From DAOUBP01 sp964513075 (GTDB taxonomy: Bacteria; Chloroflexota; Anaerolineae; CG2-30-64-16), in the NCBI GenBank assembly GCA_964513075.1, contig CAZELR010000006.1, forward strand, positions 1 to 64,000: a stretch of DNA of 64,000 bases, written 5' to 3'. Positions 48,805-57,728 of this stretch are shown here, piece by piece. The translations under genes and the position numbers were made by a program. Each line of letters begins with the position of its first letter. Within the stretch, counting starts at the first letter, position 1. The notes beneath the pieces are model-generated. The model made no database searches and was not told the origin of the DNA. It was given only the letters and a program-made list of their open reading frames with translations.

Positions 48805-51078
48805 CTACCCAACCATGCTGAGTCCAATCCGCCCGCGCTCACGGTCAATGCTGATCACGGTGACATCGACCACGTCGCCTACACTCACTACCGCGTGTGG
48901 GTTCCGCACGAACTGCTTGGCCATCTTGCTGACGTGCACCAGCCCATCCTGTTTGACGCCGATATCGACAAAAGCGCCAAAATCAACAACGTTACGCACC
49001 GTGCCCTTCAGAACCAGCCCCTCGGCCAAGTCGTCAATGCTCAGCACGTCGCGGCGCAGGATCACTGGCGGTAGATCTGAACGCGGGTCGCGGCCCGGCC
49101 GCAACAACGCCTCCACGATGTCATGCAAAGTCGGCTCACCGATGCCGAGAAGCGAGGCGGTGGCCGACCAAACATCGGTCCCATTTTCCTCGCACCACTT
49201 TCGAAGCCGCTCCGGGAGGTCATGCATGCGCAGGTTCAGGCCTGCAAGCTCTAGCAGCGCCCTGGTGGCGTCATAGCTCTCCGGATGGATCGTCGTATTG
49301 TCCAGTGGGTTGCGACTATCCGATACACGCAGGAAGCCGGCGGCCTGCTCGAACGCCTTCGGTCCCAGTCCTTTCACCTTCTTGAGTTCGGAGCGCGAAG
49401 CAAAGGGGCCATTTTCATCCCGGTGTGCGACGATGGCGCCTGCCACCTTCTTGCTGATGCCCGCCACGTAGCTTAGTAGCGCCGCTGATGCAGTATTGAC
49501 GTCAACACCAACATAATTGACGACTGACTCCACTACCGCATCTACCGCCCCGGCCAGCGTCTTCTGGTCCACGTCGTGTTGATAGAGGCCCACACCAATG
49601 CTTTGTGGATCAATCTTGACCAGCTCGGCCAATGGATCCTGCAACCGCCGGGCGATCGAAACCGCGCCGCGCATAGAGACGTCCAGATCGGGGAACTCAG
49701 CGCGAGCCACATCGGACGCGGAGTAAACCGACGCGCCCGCTTCACTGACCATCACATAAGCAAGATGAGACGCAGTCTGCACACGGCTGGACGCGGACGA
49801 ACGCGGATTATCTTTTTGATCTGCTCTGTGTGAATCCGTGTGAATCTGTGTCCCCTGAATCAACTCCGCGACTAACGCCTCGGTCTCACGACTGGCAGTG
49901 CCGTTTCCGATGGCGATCACGCTGATCCGGTCCTGGTCGATCAACCCAGCAAGAATGTGCAGCGATTTGTCGCGGTCGTTGCGCGGCTCGTGGGGGTAGA
50001 TCGTGGCTGTGTGTAGCAGCTTGCCGGTGGCATCTACTGTCGCCACCTTGCAGCCGGTACGGAAACCAGGGTCGATACCCATCACAGCGCGCTCCTTCAG
50101 CGGCGGCTGGAGCAGCAAGTTGCGCAGATTGGCTGCAAAAACCTGGATGGCATGATCATCAGCGTAATCGCCCAACTGCCCACTCACCTCGCGCTCAACC
50201 GAGGGGCGTAGGAGGCGCTCGTAGCCATCTTCAACGGCCAGGCGCACCTGCTGTCCCGCAGCCGTTGCCGGCATTGCAATCCAGGCCGCGGCCACATCGT
50301 TGACGATGGAAGCATCAGGGGTTTCGATAGTCACCTTAAGGCTGCCGTCCGCCGCTCCTCGCTTGAGCGCCAACCATTGGTGCGGCTGGACTGCTCGGAG
50401 CGCAGTGCGGAACTCATAATAGACGCGATAACGCCCCTCCTTATCAGCATCATCGTCCGCGCGCCGGCTGATGACGAATCCCTCCGCGGCGAAACGCCGG
50501 CGCACCAGGCCCCGCGTCGACGCATCGTCGCTCGCCTGCTCCCCAAGGATATCGCGCGCACCGGCCAGGGCAGCCGCCGCATCCGGCACCTGGTCGGTAA
50601 TATACTCCGCAGCCCATTGTAGGGGCGATCCCTCCATGGTCGCCGTGGCAGAGGCAGACACGAGGGCGCCGCCTCGACATGCGGCCAGTAACACCTGCGC
50701 CAGCGGCTCCAACCCGCGCTCACGCGCGATTTGGGCGCGAGTCTGGCGCTTGGGCTTATAGGGGCGGTAGAGGTCCTCCACGGCCTGAAGCGTAGCTGCA
50801 GCGTCCAGTTGCGCGGCCAGTTCGTCAGTCAGCTTGCCCTGCTCGGTAATCTCAGCCTTCACCGCTACCTTGCGTTCAGCCAGCTTGCGCAGGTAGTCCA
50901 GTCGGGTTTGGATGTCCCGAATCTGCACTTCATCCAGCCCGCCGGTAACCTCCTTGCGGTAACGCGCAATGAAGGGGATGGTGTTGCCGTCGTCCAGGAG
51001 CCTAACGGTGGCAGTGACCTGGGAAACGGAAATCTTAAGCTCGTGAGCGATGAGTTCGTTGATGGGAGGTAGAATCAA
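48805..51078 (-). CDS. tex: Tex-family S1 RNA-binding transcription accessory protein
   Basis: This 757-residue protein has the Tex layout: an N-terminal helical bundle (ISVSQVTATVRLLDDGNTIPFIARYRKE), a YqgF-like nuclease-fold (MGIDPGFRTGCKVATVD, IGNGTASRETEALVAEL), an HhH motif (LKKVKGLGPKAFEQAAGFLRV) and a C-terminal S1 domain (GTVRNVVDFGAFVDIGVKQDGLVHVS). The start is TTG 51078 with CGGAGC 7 nt upstream. A 30-residue low-complexity insert (about residues 407-436) lies between AELI and AYVMVSEAGASVYSAS. Its DNA resembles a dispersed repeat, with the frame kept. Confidence 0.9.
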   Translation of the reverse strand: MILPPINELIAHELKISVSQVTATVRLLDDGNTIPFIARYRKEVTGGLDEVQIRDIQTRLDYLRKLAERKVAVKAEITEQGKLTDELAAQLDAAATLQAVEDLYRPYKPKRQTRAQIARERGLEPLAQVLLAACRGGALVSASATATMEGSPLQWAAEYITDQVPDAAAALAGARDILGEQASDDASTRGLVRRRFAAEGFVISRRADDDADKEGRYRVYYEFRTALRAVQPHQWLALKRGAADGSLKVTIETPDASIVNDVAAAWIAMPATAAGQQVRLAVEDGYERLLRPSVEREVSGQLGDYADDHAIQVFAANLRNLLLQPPLKERAVMGIDPGFRTGCKVATVDATGKLLHTATIYPHEPRNDRDKSLHILAGLIDQDRISVIAIGNGTASRETEALVAELIQGTQIHTDSHRADQKDNPRSSASSRVQTASHLAYVMVSEAGASVYSASDVARAEFPDLDVSMRGAVSIARRLQDPLAELVKIDPQSIGVGLYQHDVDQKTLAGAVDAVVESVVNYVGVDVNTASAALLSYVAGISKKVAGAIVAHRDENGPFASRSELKKVKGLGPKAFEQAAGFLRVSDSRNPLDNTTIHPESYDATRALLELAGLNLRMHDLPERLRKWCEENGTDVWSATASLLGIGEPTLHDIVEALLRPGRDPRSDLPPVILRRDVLSIDDLAEGLVLKGTVRNVVDFGAFVDIGVKQDGLVHVSKMAKQFVRNPHAVVSVGDVVDVTVISIDRERGRIGLSMVG
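49771..49860. repeat. Dispersed repeat inserted in frame within tex
   Basis: About 90 bp includes TGAATCCGTG followed by TGAATCTGTG, and ACGCGGACGAACGCGGATTATC. Such tracts usually sit between genes. Here one is translated as part of Tex, between two conserved blocks, with no stop or frameshift. Confidence 0.6.
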
Positions 51079-51138
51079 AATGGAAGCTCCGTTCGCGTCA
51101 ATATGCCCGGCACTCTCGAAAAGCGCCGGCCAAGCAAA

Positions 51139-53862
51139 TCACCCCTTCACGCGCTTCTGTAATTCATACAGCTTGTTGAGCGCGGCCAGCGGACTGAGGC
51201 TATTCACGTCGAGGGCGCGCAGCTCAGCAATCACCGGATCTTCAGCGGAGAAAAGCGGGAGCTGGTGTAGGGTGGCAGGCAGAACCGAACGCCGCGGGCC
51301 AGCCGCGCCGGAGGCTTCCAGATCGGCCAAAATTTCCTGGGCGCGGGCGATCACCGGCTTAGGCAGACCGGCAAGCTGCGCCACATGAACACCATAAGAG
51401 CGGTCGGCTGCGCCGGGTGCAATCTTGTGCAGAAAGACAACGGTTTCGCCTTGCTCGGCCACGGCTACATTGAAGTTGACCACATGCGGCAGCCGCTCGG
51501 CCAGGTCGGTCAGTTCGTGGTAATGCGTGGCGAACAGCGTCTTCGCACGCAGGCCGGGGTGATTGTGAATGTACTCAACAACGGCCCAGGCAATCGCCAG
51601 ACCATCATAAGTGCTGGTGCCGCGACCGATCTCATCGAGGATCAGCAGCGACCGGCTGGTGGCATGGTGCAGAATGTTGGCAGCCTCCACCATCTCAACC
51701 ATAAAGGTCGATTGGCCGCGTGCAATCTCATCTGAGGCACCGATGCGGGTGAAGATGCGATCCACGAGCCCGATGTGCGCCGACTCGGCCGGCACGAAAG
51801 CCCCGATCTGTGCCAGCAGCACGATTAACGCCACCTGCCGTAGAGCCGTCGATTTGCCGGCCATATTGGGGCCGGTGAGGATAATGATGGCCTGTTCGGG
51901 TGAGAGGTACGCGTCGTTAGGCGTGAAAGGCTCCCCGGTCAGAAACTTCTCCACCACGGGATGCCGACCGGCCTTGATATCGATAATGCCGTCATCAGCC
52001 AGCCTGGGACGAATGTAGCGATTTACCTCAGCAACCTCAGCCAGCGCCGCAGCAACATCCAGGTCGGCGACAGCCGCCGCGATCGCAAGCAGTCGAGGCG
52101 CAGCCGCCGCGATCTGGGCTAGCACCCCGCGAAAGATCTGCCCTTCCAATTCCAGGATGCGTTCCTCAGCGTTGAGCACCAGTGATTCGTATTCCTTCAA
52201 GTCCGGCGTGATGTAGCGCTCCGCATTGACCAGTGTCTGCTTGCGAATGTAATCCGCCGGCACCAGGCCGGCGTTGGCGGTGGTGACCTCGATGTAATAA
52301 CCAAAGACCTTGTTGTAGCCAACCTTCAACGACTTGATGCCAGTGCGCGTCCGCTCGACCGATTCCAGGTTAGCGATCCACATCTTGGCGTCGCGCGTAG
52401 CAAGATGAATACCGTCCAACTCGGCTGAAAAACCGGGGCGAATGATCCCGGTCGTGGCCAACGTCGCGGGCGGGTCGTCGGTAATGGCCTGCGCGAGAAG
52501 CGTGGCAATATCGGGGCAGGATTGAAGGTTCAAAGTTGAAGGCGGAGGGTCAGCGTTGATTGATCTTTCAACTTTTAGCTTTGAGCCTGTAGCCTGTAAC
52601 TGATCTACGCGAGCCAACGCTTCGCGGATGCCCAACAGGTCACGCGGAAGTGCAATGCCCTGAGCGCAGCGGTTGGTCCAGCGCTCCAGGTCGCCGAGAC
52701 CGCGCAGGACTTGGCGAAGCCCGGCGCGCAAGATGCCGTCTTGCTGCCAGGCAGCCACGGCGTCGAGCCGAGCATCGATAGCCGCGACATCCAGCAGCGG
52801 CTGACTAAGCCGCTTGCGCAGCAGGCGGCCGCCCATCGGGGTCAGGGTAGCGTCCAATACCCCCAAGAGTGAGCCTTGGGTGGAGCCGCCGCGGAGACTC
52901 TCGGTCAACTCCAGGTTGCGCCGCGTGGCCTCGTCAAGGGTCATGAACTCGGATGTGCTGTAAGTGCGCAAGCCGGCAAGCTGGGGCAGGCTGTCTTTTT
53001 GCGTTTCCTGTAGATACTGAAGCAGCGCGCCCGCGGCCCGAACCGCCAATGAACTATCGTCACAGCCGAAACCGGCCAGGGATGCGGCCCTGAAATGATC
53101 GAGCAGCGCCTGGCGCGCAGTGGTCTCTTCGAAGCGCCAGGCCACGTAAGGGGTAATATGGTAGGCTTGGGCAATCTGCACCGGCAGGGCATCGGAGGGA
53201 TGGCGCTGGAGGCGCGACGCGGTTTGCGCGCTGCGGCCTTCGGGGCCACCCGACGACATGCCGGGCTCCTCTGTGCCTCCGCTCCTCTGTGCCCAGCGCG
53301 GGTCTTTGGCAGGATAAAGAAGCTCCGCCGGCGCCAGCCGGCTAAGCTCCTCAGAGACGCGGCGCAGGACATCCGCGCCATTGGCAATCTCAGTGACCGC
53401 AAACTCGCCGGTGGTGATGTCGGCATAGGCCAGGCCAGCCCTGAGCAGACGGCCTGTCGGCTCTGAGTCGAGCACCACCGCTACAACGTAATTGTTGCGC
53501 TTCTCAGACAGCAGCCCCGGCTCCACGAGGGTGCCGGGCGTCACGACCCGCCGCACGATGCGCGGCACTAGCTTTTCGCCTTTGGGAGGCTCATTGCCAA
53601 GCTGCTCAGCGATAGCTACCTTGTAACCGGCGTTGATTAGCTTGGCAATGTAGGTGTCGACCGCGTGGTAGGGCACACCGGCCAAGGGAACGCGCTGGTC
53701 CGCGCCCACGGGTCGCGAGGTGAGCACAACATCACAGACCGACGCGACAAGCTTGGCATCGTCATCGAAGGTCTCGTAAAAGTCACCCAGGCGGAAGAAA
53801 AGCACGATATCCGGGTACTGTTTCTTCAACGCCAGGTACTGGGAACGCATAGGTGTCGTCAT
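51139..53862 (-). CDS. mutS: DNA mismatch repair protein MutS
   Basis: This 907-residue protein has the mismatch-binding loop FRLGDFYETF (Phe-x-Glu near residue 28). It also has the core and clamp region, the ATPase P-loop GPNMAGKSTALRQ, the Walker B/DE motif LILDEIGRGTSTYDG, and the FATHYHEL switch. It ends with the helix-turn-helix dimer region. Two low-complexity inserts, at about residues 181-202 and 421-447, have DNA of repeat type (53266-53293 and 52521-52600). MutL is not in the window. Its ATG begins 1 nt after the CHAT gene stop with no clear own ribosome-binding site, so translation is probably coupled. Confidence 0.93.
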   Translation of the reverse strand: MTTPMRSQYLALKKQYPDIVLFFRLGDFYETFDDDAKLVASVCDVVLTSRPVGADQRVPLAGVPYHAVDTYIAKLINAGYKVAIAEQLGNEPPKGEKLVPRIVRRVVTPGTLVEPGLLSEKRNNYVVAVVLDSEPTGRLLRAGLAYADITTGEFAVTEIANGADVLRRVSEELSRLAPAELLYPAKDPRWAQRSGGTEEPGMSSGGPEGRSAQTASRLQRHPSDALPVQIAQAYHITPYVAWRFEETTARQALLDHFRAASLAGFGCDDSSLAVRAAGALLQYLQETQKDSLPQLAGLRTYSTSEFMTLDEATRRNLELTESLRGGSTQGSLLGVLDATLTPMGGRLLRKRLSQPLLDVAAIDARLDAVAAWQQDGILRAGLRQVLRGLGDLERWTNRCAQGIALPRDLLGIREALARVDQLQATGSKLKVERSINADPPPSTLNLQSCPDIATLLAQAITDDPPATLATTGIIRPGFSAELDGIHLATRDAKMWIANLESVERTRTGIKSLKVGYNKVFGYYIEVTTANAGLVPADYIRKQTLVNAERYITPDLKEYESLVLNAEERILELEGQIFRGVLAQIAAAAPRLLAIAAAVADLDVAAALAEVAEVNRYIRPRLADDGIIDIKAGRHPVVEKFLTGEPFTPNDAYLSPEQAIIILTGPNMAGKSTALRQVALIVLLAQIGAFVPAESAHIGLVDRIFTRIGASDEIARGQSTFMVEMVEAANILHHATSRSLLILDEIGRGTSTYDGLAIAWAVVEYIHNHPGLRAKTLFATHYHELTDLAERLPHVVNFNVAVAEQGETVVFLHKIAPGAADRSYGVHVAQLAGLPKPVIARAQEILADLEASGAAGPRRSVLPATLHQLPLFSAEDPVIAELRALDVNSLSPLAALNKLYELQKRVKG
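52521..52600. repeat. Low-complexity repeat inserted in frame within mutS (core/lever region)
   Basis: The plus strand reads TTGAAGG-TTCAAAG-TTGAAGG, then TTTCAACTTTTAGCTTTGAG, a family of short alternating repeats usual in intergenic DNA. It is translated as part of MutS (GSKLKVERSIN and PPPSTLNLQSC). Confidence 0.6.
53266..53293. repeat. 12-bp direct repeat inserted in frame within mutS (connector region)
   Basis: CTCCTCTGTGCC occurs twice (53266-53277 and 53282-53293) in a tract reading RSGGTEEPGMSSGG in MutS. It resembles dispersed GAGGCACAGAGGAG repeats. Confidence 0.65.
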
Positions 53863-53863
53863 A

Positions 53864-56167
53864 TTACGCGCCCAACACTACTTGTCCATAGGGATCGCCG
53901 TAGAGCACATAGGCTAACCAGGTGGGATTGGCGGCATCAGCCTGCTTGATAGCCAGACGCGCCGCGTGAAACGCCTGGCCAAGCGGTTGCTGTTTCCCCT
54001 CAAACGCGCCGAGGCCCCACAGGCGATCATAGAACTCCCGGGCGAACTGTGCGGCCAGCACGTCATTCACCTCCCAGAGTGCGCCGAGGAAGGCGCTAGC
54101 CTCACAATCAAGAAACGTCTCGGCCCAGCCGCCCAGCTGCGTCAGGCCGATGCCCACCCGCCCGGAATGGCAAGCATTAAGAAATACAATGGGCTTGCTC
54201 TTGCGAATATACGGCTTTAAGGCGCCAACTGCAACAGGGGTCAGGAACTCGCTTCCCAGTTTGAGCTTCGACTCGTTGGCGCTGTCAGCGTTGAAGTTGC
54301 CATGACAGGCAAAGTGATAGAGATGGGTGCGGCCGGCCTGCAGAGCATCGTTAACCTCATCCAGCGATTTGAGCGGACCGCTGAGGCTGACCTCCCACTG
54401 ACGACGATGCAGCTCGGTAAAGTAATCGGACTCGGCCTGGGCAGCCTGCAGGTTGTCGGGCGGCGCCACCCACACGCCCTGAGTAAGCTTCACGCGGTCG
54501 GGCGCGCCGCGGCCGGCCACCCAGCGCGAGAGCCGGAACGTCTCGCACAAAGGTGGGTCGGTCGGCACCTCCCAAGGTTCATCCTCGCCCGGATCTTGCG
54601 GCGTAACCAACTCCCAGGGAATCCATGGATCGTCTGTAGTAACCAGCATACTTTGCCCACGATATTTCTGGCGCAAGACCTTGCTGTATTCACGTTTCAG
54701 CTCATCCGAGAAAAGCTGATCGTAAAGCTGCACGCCGATAGCGGACAACTCCTGGTTCGCACGCCGCGTCTCGTCGGCAGGGCGCGTCGCGACCGATTTT
54801 TTGGCCAGGTCACTGAGGCGATTAAAGATCGGCTGCAGGAAGGTCAACGGATCGTCTCGCAGCAACTTCGTGCCGACCCGCTTGAAGTTGTAGTCGCCGC
54901 CCCCGGGCGAATGCAGCATGTAATCCAACGTCTTACGGTCAGCCGAAAGCATGATGCGCAGCTCCAGGTCAGGCGCTCTCGCCTCTGTGCCCAGCACCGG
55001 CGAGGCAATCGGCGCCAGCGGCACCACAGCGTTGGTCAATTGCTTCATCGCGGCTGCGTCTTCTACCACCTCGGCCTCGAACGAGACCGTCAGTATCCGA
55101 CGACTGAACTGCTCAAAGTCTACGCTAACGCGCTTCGTTCCGGCCGACTCCGGCTTGAGAAAGAAGATCAGAGGCTCGCAGTCGCGCTCTTTTTCGATCT
55201 TGACCTGTCGAGCATAGGAGCCAACGCCGCTCACCGCTTCACCGCCGATGGTCTCATCGGTCACCTCAAAGCCCTCCGGCCGGATGACAACTGTCAGCGG
55301 GCTAAGTTTAAGGCTCATGCGAGCCTCATCGGCAATGCCTCTGGCGCCGGATTGAAAATGACCGGCCACATGGACAATCAACGGCACAGCGCCCTGATCA
55401 ATCAGCACTTTGTTGGGGAAGTGGACGTTAGCGTAGCGGATCACATCGTCGGCCACCGGTTCAAGCGAACGGGTTTCAGTGATCCCGTACGATGGGGAGA
55501 TCGGCGCCTTGGCAACAGGCCCGGCGCCTCCTAACGATGGCGGGAATATCCCACCGCGCGTCTGCTGGCCGGGAGCCCACATCTGTGCATCCCGATCATC
55601 CAGGAGCCGCACGACGCTGGGATAGCCACGCAGCAGGACCTTGATAGCCCGCAGGTAGGCCTCAGCAACCGCGCGGTCAACAGCGCGCTCCGAATGGGCT
55701 GCACGTAGTGCGCTAAGCTGCGCCAGTTCGTCGCCGGCAAGACGCGCCTGATGCGTCTCGACCAGTGCGTCGATCTGGGCGGTCAGGCCGATCGGATCAC
55801 GATACCGGCGAAATTCTACAATGAATACCATGCGCTGCAAGACAAGCTCGCGCTGTTCTGCGGATAGCGAACCGACTCCGCCAACACCCCGAGAGCCAAG
55901 CCTGGGCTGAAGGCTCACCTGGCCGCCCTCCAATAATCCCGTCACCTCGGCAGGCAGGGCTTGCCGCACCGGCCAGAGGGTGTTGAGGAACGCGCTGGCC
56001 GAACCGGCCGCGTTGATATCGTCTTTTGTGGCGATATCCGGCCCATACTCGCGCACGGCCTCCTCAATTACGCTACGAACCTCTACCGGCAGCGTCGGCC
56101 ACGCGGCCAGAATGCCGTCAAGGATTGGGATGATTGCGTTTGATACGGCTGCTGCTGCAAAATTCAT
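53864..56167 (-). CDS. CHAT-domain caspase-like protease
   Basis: This 767-residue protein has no signal peptide. The N-terminal 230 residues form a helical region. Next comes a beta-rich middle segment that resembles immunoglobulin-like/TCAD-type domains found in bacterial conflict proteins (RYANVHFPNKVLI). The C-terminal CHAT domain (about residues 500-767) is intact, with the catalytic His in FACHGNF (His622) and Cys in FLNACHSG (Cys666). CHAT proteases cleave proteins in programmed-death or defence pathways. It follows the clostripain gene by 25 nt and abuts mutS. Confidence 0.85.
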   Translation of the reverse strand: MNFAAAAVSNAIIPILDGILAAWPTLPVEVRSVIEEAVREYGPDIATKDDINAAGSASAFLNTLWPVRQALPAEVTGLLEGGQVSLQPRLGSRGVGGVGSLSAEQRELVLQRMVFIVEFRRYRDPIGLTAQIDALVETHQARLAGDELAQLSALRAAHSERAVDRAVAEAYLRAIKVLLRGYPSVVRLLDDRDAQMWAPGQQTRGGIFPPSLGGAGPVAKAPISPSYGITETRSLEPVADDVIRYANVHFPNKVLIDQGAVPLIVHVAGHFQSGARGIADEARMSLKLSPLTVVIRPEGFEVTDETIGGEAVSGVGSYARQVKIEKERDCEPLIFFLKPESAGTKRVSVDFEQFSRRILTVSFEAEVVEDAAAMKQLTNAVVPLAPIASPVLGTEARAPDLELRIMLSADRKTLDYMLHSPGGGDYNFKRVGTKLLRDDPLTFLQPIFNRLSDLAKKSVATRPADETRRANQELSAIGVQLYDQLFSDELKREYSKVLRQKYRGQSMLVTTDDPWIPWELVTPQDPGEDEPWEVPTDPPLCETFRLSRWVAGRGAPDRVKLTQGVWVAPPDNLQAAQAESDYFTELHRRQWEVSLSGPLKSLDEVNDALQAGRTHLYHFACHGNFNADSANESKLKLGSEFLTPVAVGALKPYIRKSKPIVFLNACHSGRVGIGLTQLGGWAETFLDCEASAFLGALWEVNDVLAAQFAREFYDRLWGLGAFEGKQQPLGQAFHAARLAIKQADAANPTWLAYVLYGDPYGQVVLGA

Positions 56168-56192
56168 AATCGCGCTCCTCGACGTGACACTA

Positions 56193-57548
56193 TCAAAAAT
56201 CGCCGTTCAACCACTGCACCAAACGGTTCCAACCCGTAACTTGCGGAAACATGAGCTCGCGGTAGATCACCAACTCCTTCTGACGCTGGCTGAGCGGCTT
56301 GGTCTCTGGAGGCAAGTAGACCGCCAGTCCAGTAGCTCGCTCGTACTGCGGCCGATAGGCAACCCGGAGCACCGGCGCCGCAGACGTGCGCGCCTGCAAA
56401 TGCGCGTAGAGAGCCCGGGCTGCCGTATTCACTTCGGGGTAGTTCTCCCACTCGGTCTTGCTCGCCAGGAGGCGCGCAAAATCTCCCAGGTCGCAGTAGT
56501 TGCGATCCTGGAAGACGAGCGCCTCGCGACGGGCGGCCCTGGCGAGTTCATGAAGGACTGCTTCCTGCCCGCGCGCCAACACTACATCCACCAGCATCCT
56601 GGCCAGCGCTTCGGTCTCCTGTATCGCTGACAGGCGAATGGCAGACTGGGTGACGGTTTCATCCTGCCGGGTTTGTGCGTTGTAGCTTTTGGCGTAATCC
56701 CGCACAATGCGATCGGCCAGTGCTTCGGGCGTCATCCCTGGCTCAGCATTGATGCCTTGCAGGATCAGCGTATATGGCCAACCGTCCATTGGCTCCACTT
56801 CCTGCGACCCGACAAAATAGTCGGCATGCTCAGCCAACTCGCGAGCGCCCTCAACCATAGCCATAAGACACGCATCCATGCCGATGATGTCCAGCTTGCG
56901 GCTCGTAATGGCCTCTGCCTCTCTAAAGGCCCGATGCAGGTCTTTGGTGTCCAGAAAATCCTTGCTGGTGTCATCGTATGCGATGGGCCGGGTGGTCTCG
57001 CCCTCGGTTATCTTGCGCAACGTGCTGCGAAAGAGCGCGCCGTGGGTCTTGTGCGTGGTATCCCCAATATCGCGCACAGACTCATAATGATCCACGTCCA
57101 GCCAACCTGTACCGTGATTCCAAATCACCAGAGCAAAGTGATCGGCCGGATAGTGCTGCATGCCATGCACCACGAAGTCCCTCAAGGTGTCAGGACTGCC
57201 GGTGTTAATCTCCTTCAGCTTCTGCACAACGCTGCCCGCCATGCCGATACCCTGGCGCACCTCCACCAAGTAGCTTTCGTCCACAGTATCGAATAAGCAT
57301 ACCACCGCGCATGCGTCGGTGGTGCCCACCTTCGCCATCTCCCAAATATCCTTATAGCCGGCCGACGTCATCTCGGCCATCAGCTTTTTGACGCCAGTCG
57401 CAGTTTGAAAGGCCTTACCGTTGTCACCGGCCATGTAAACCATCAACGTCCAAGGGCGCTTTTTTTGTGGGACGGGCTGCATCGGATGCTCCTTTTGGGT
57501 TACAAGCAGGGCCAATATGCGTTGACGCAAGACGTGCCACCAAGCCAT
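56193..57548 (-). CDS. Clostripain-family (C11) cysteine protease
   Basis: This 451-residue protein shows the C11 pattern: TLMVYMAGDN near the N-terminus, VIWNHGTGW with the catalytic His (His145), and IGMDACLMAM with the catalytic Cys (Cys227), followed by GSQEVEPMDGWPY. No signal peptide is apparent. It would cleave after Arg or Lys, probably after self-processing. ATG 57548 has GGAGGTGACC upstream; ATG 57482 also has AAAGGAGC and is an alternative start. It is the first gene of the leftward run and has a strong promoter. It pairs with the CHAT gene. Confidence 0.88.
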   Translation of the reverse strand: MAWWHVLRQRILALLVTQKEHPMQPVPQKKRPWTLMVYMAGDNGKAFQTATGVKKLMAEMTSAGYKDIWEMAKVGTTDACAVVCLFDTVDESYLVEVRQGIGMAGSVVQKLKEINTGSPDTLRDFVVHGMQHYPADHFALVIWNHGTGWLDVDHYESVRDIGDTTHKTHGALFRSTLRKITEGETTRPIAYDDTSKDFLDTKDLHRAFREAEAITSRKLDIIGMDACLMAMVEGARELAEHADYFVGSQEVEPMDGWPYTLILQGINAEPGMTPEALADRIVRDYAKSYNAQTRQDETVTQSAIRLSAIQETEALARMLVDVVLARGQEAVLHELARAARREALVFQDRNYCDLGDFARLLASKTEWENYPEVNTAARALYAHLQARTSAAPVLRVAYRPQYERATGLAVYLPPETKPLSQRQKELVIYRELMFPQVTGWNRLVQWLNGDF

Positions 57549-57582
57549 CGGTCACCTCCGCCGGTGATGTCGTGCTGGTGCG

Positions 57583-57612
57583 ATTATAGCACAAGTTCGC
57601 TGGCACGGTCAA
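57583..57612 (-). promoter_or_regulatory. Strong promoter for clostripain-CHAT-mutS run
   Basis: Minus strand TTGACC (57612-57607), an 18-bp spacer and TATAAT (57588-57583) with extended TGC. The leader is about 28 nt. No overlapping operator is obvious. Confidence 0.75.
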
Positions 57613-57636
57613 TGACAAACAAAACCAACTTCCAGC

Positions 57637-57665
57637 TTGGCGCGCACGCCCCAGGCTGGTATACT
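57637..57665 (+). promoter_or_regulatory. Promoter for yigZ
   Basis: TTGGCG (57637-57642), a 17-bp spacer and TATACT (57660-57665) with TGG just upstream. Confidence 0.5.
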
Positions 57666-57711
57666 TGGGGAAATGATCGTGCACCGGTGATCCGCCGATG
57701 CGCTCAGCCGT

Positions 57712-57725
57712 CCATTCGCTGATTC
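57712..57725. repeat. Short ATTCG-type repeat copy
   Basis: CCATTCGCTGATTC matches 14 of 14 positions of the tract at the DUF364 start (around 48774-48787). It lies immediately before the yigZ start codon. Confidence 0.55.
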
Positions 57726-57728
57726 ACA

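Noticed and set aside
54302..55534. 410-codon plus-strand frame inside the CHAT gene
   Set aside because: It has no conserved motifs and overlaps the CHAT protease completely; the CHAT frame carries the catalytic residues.
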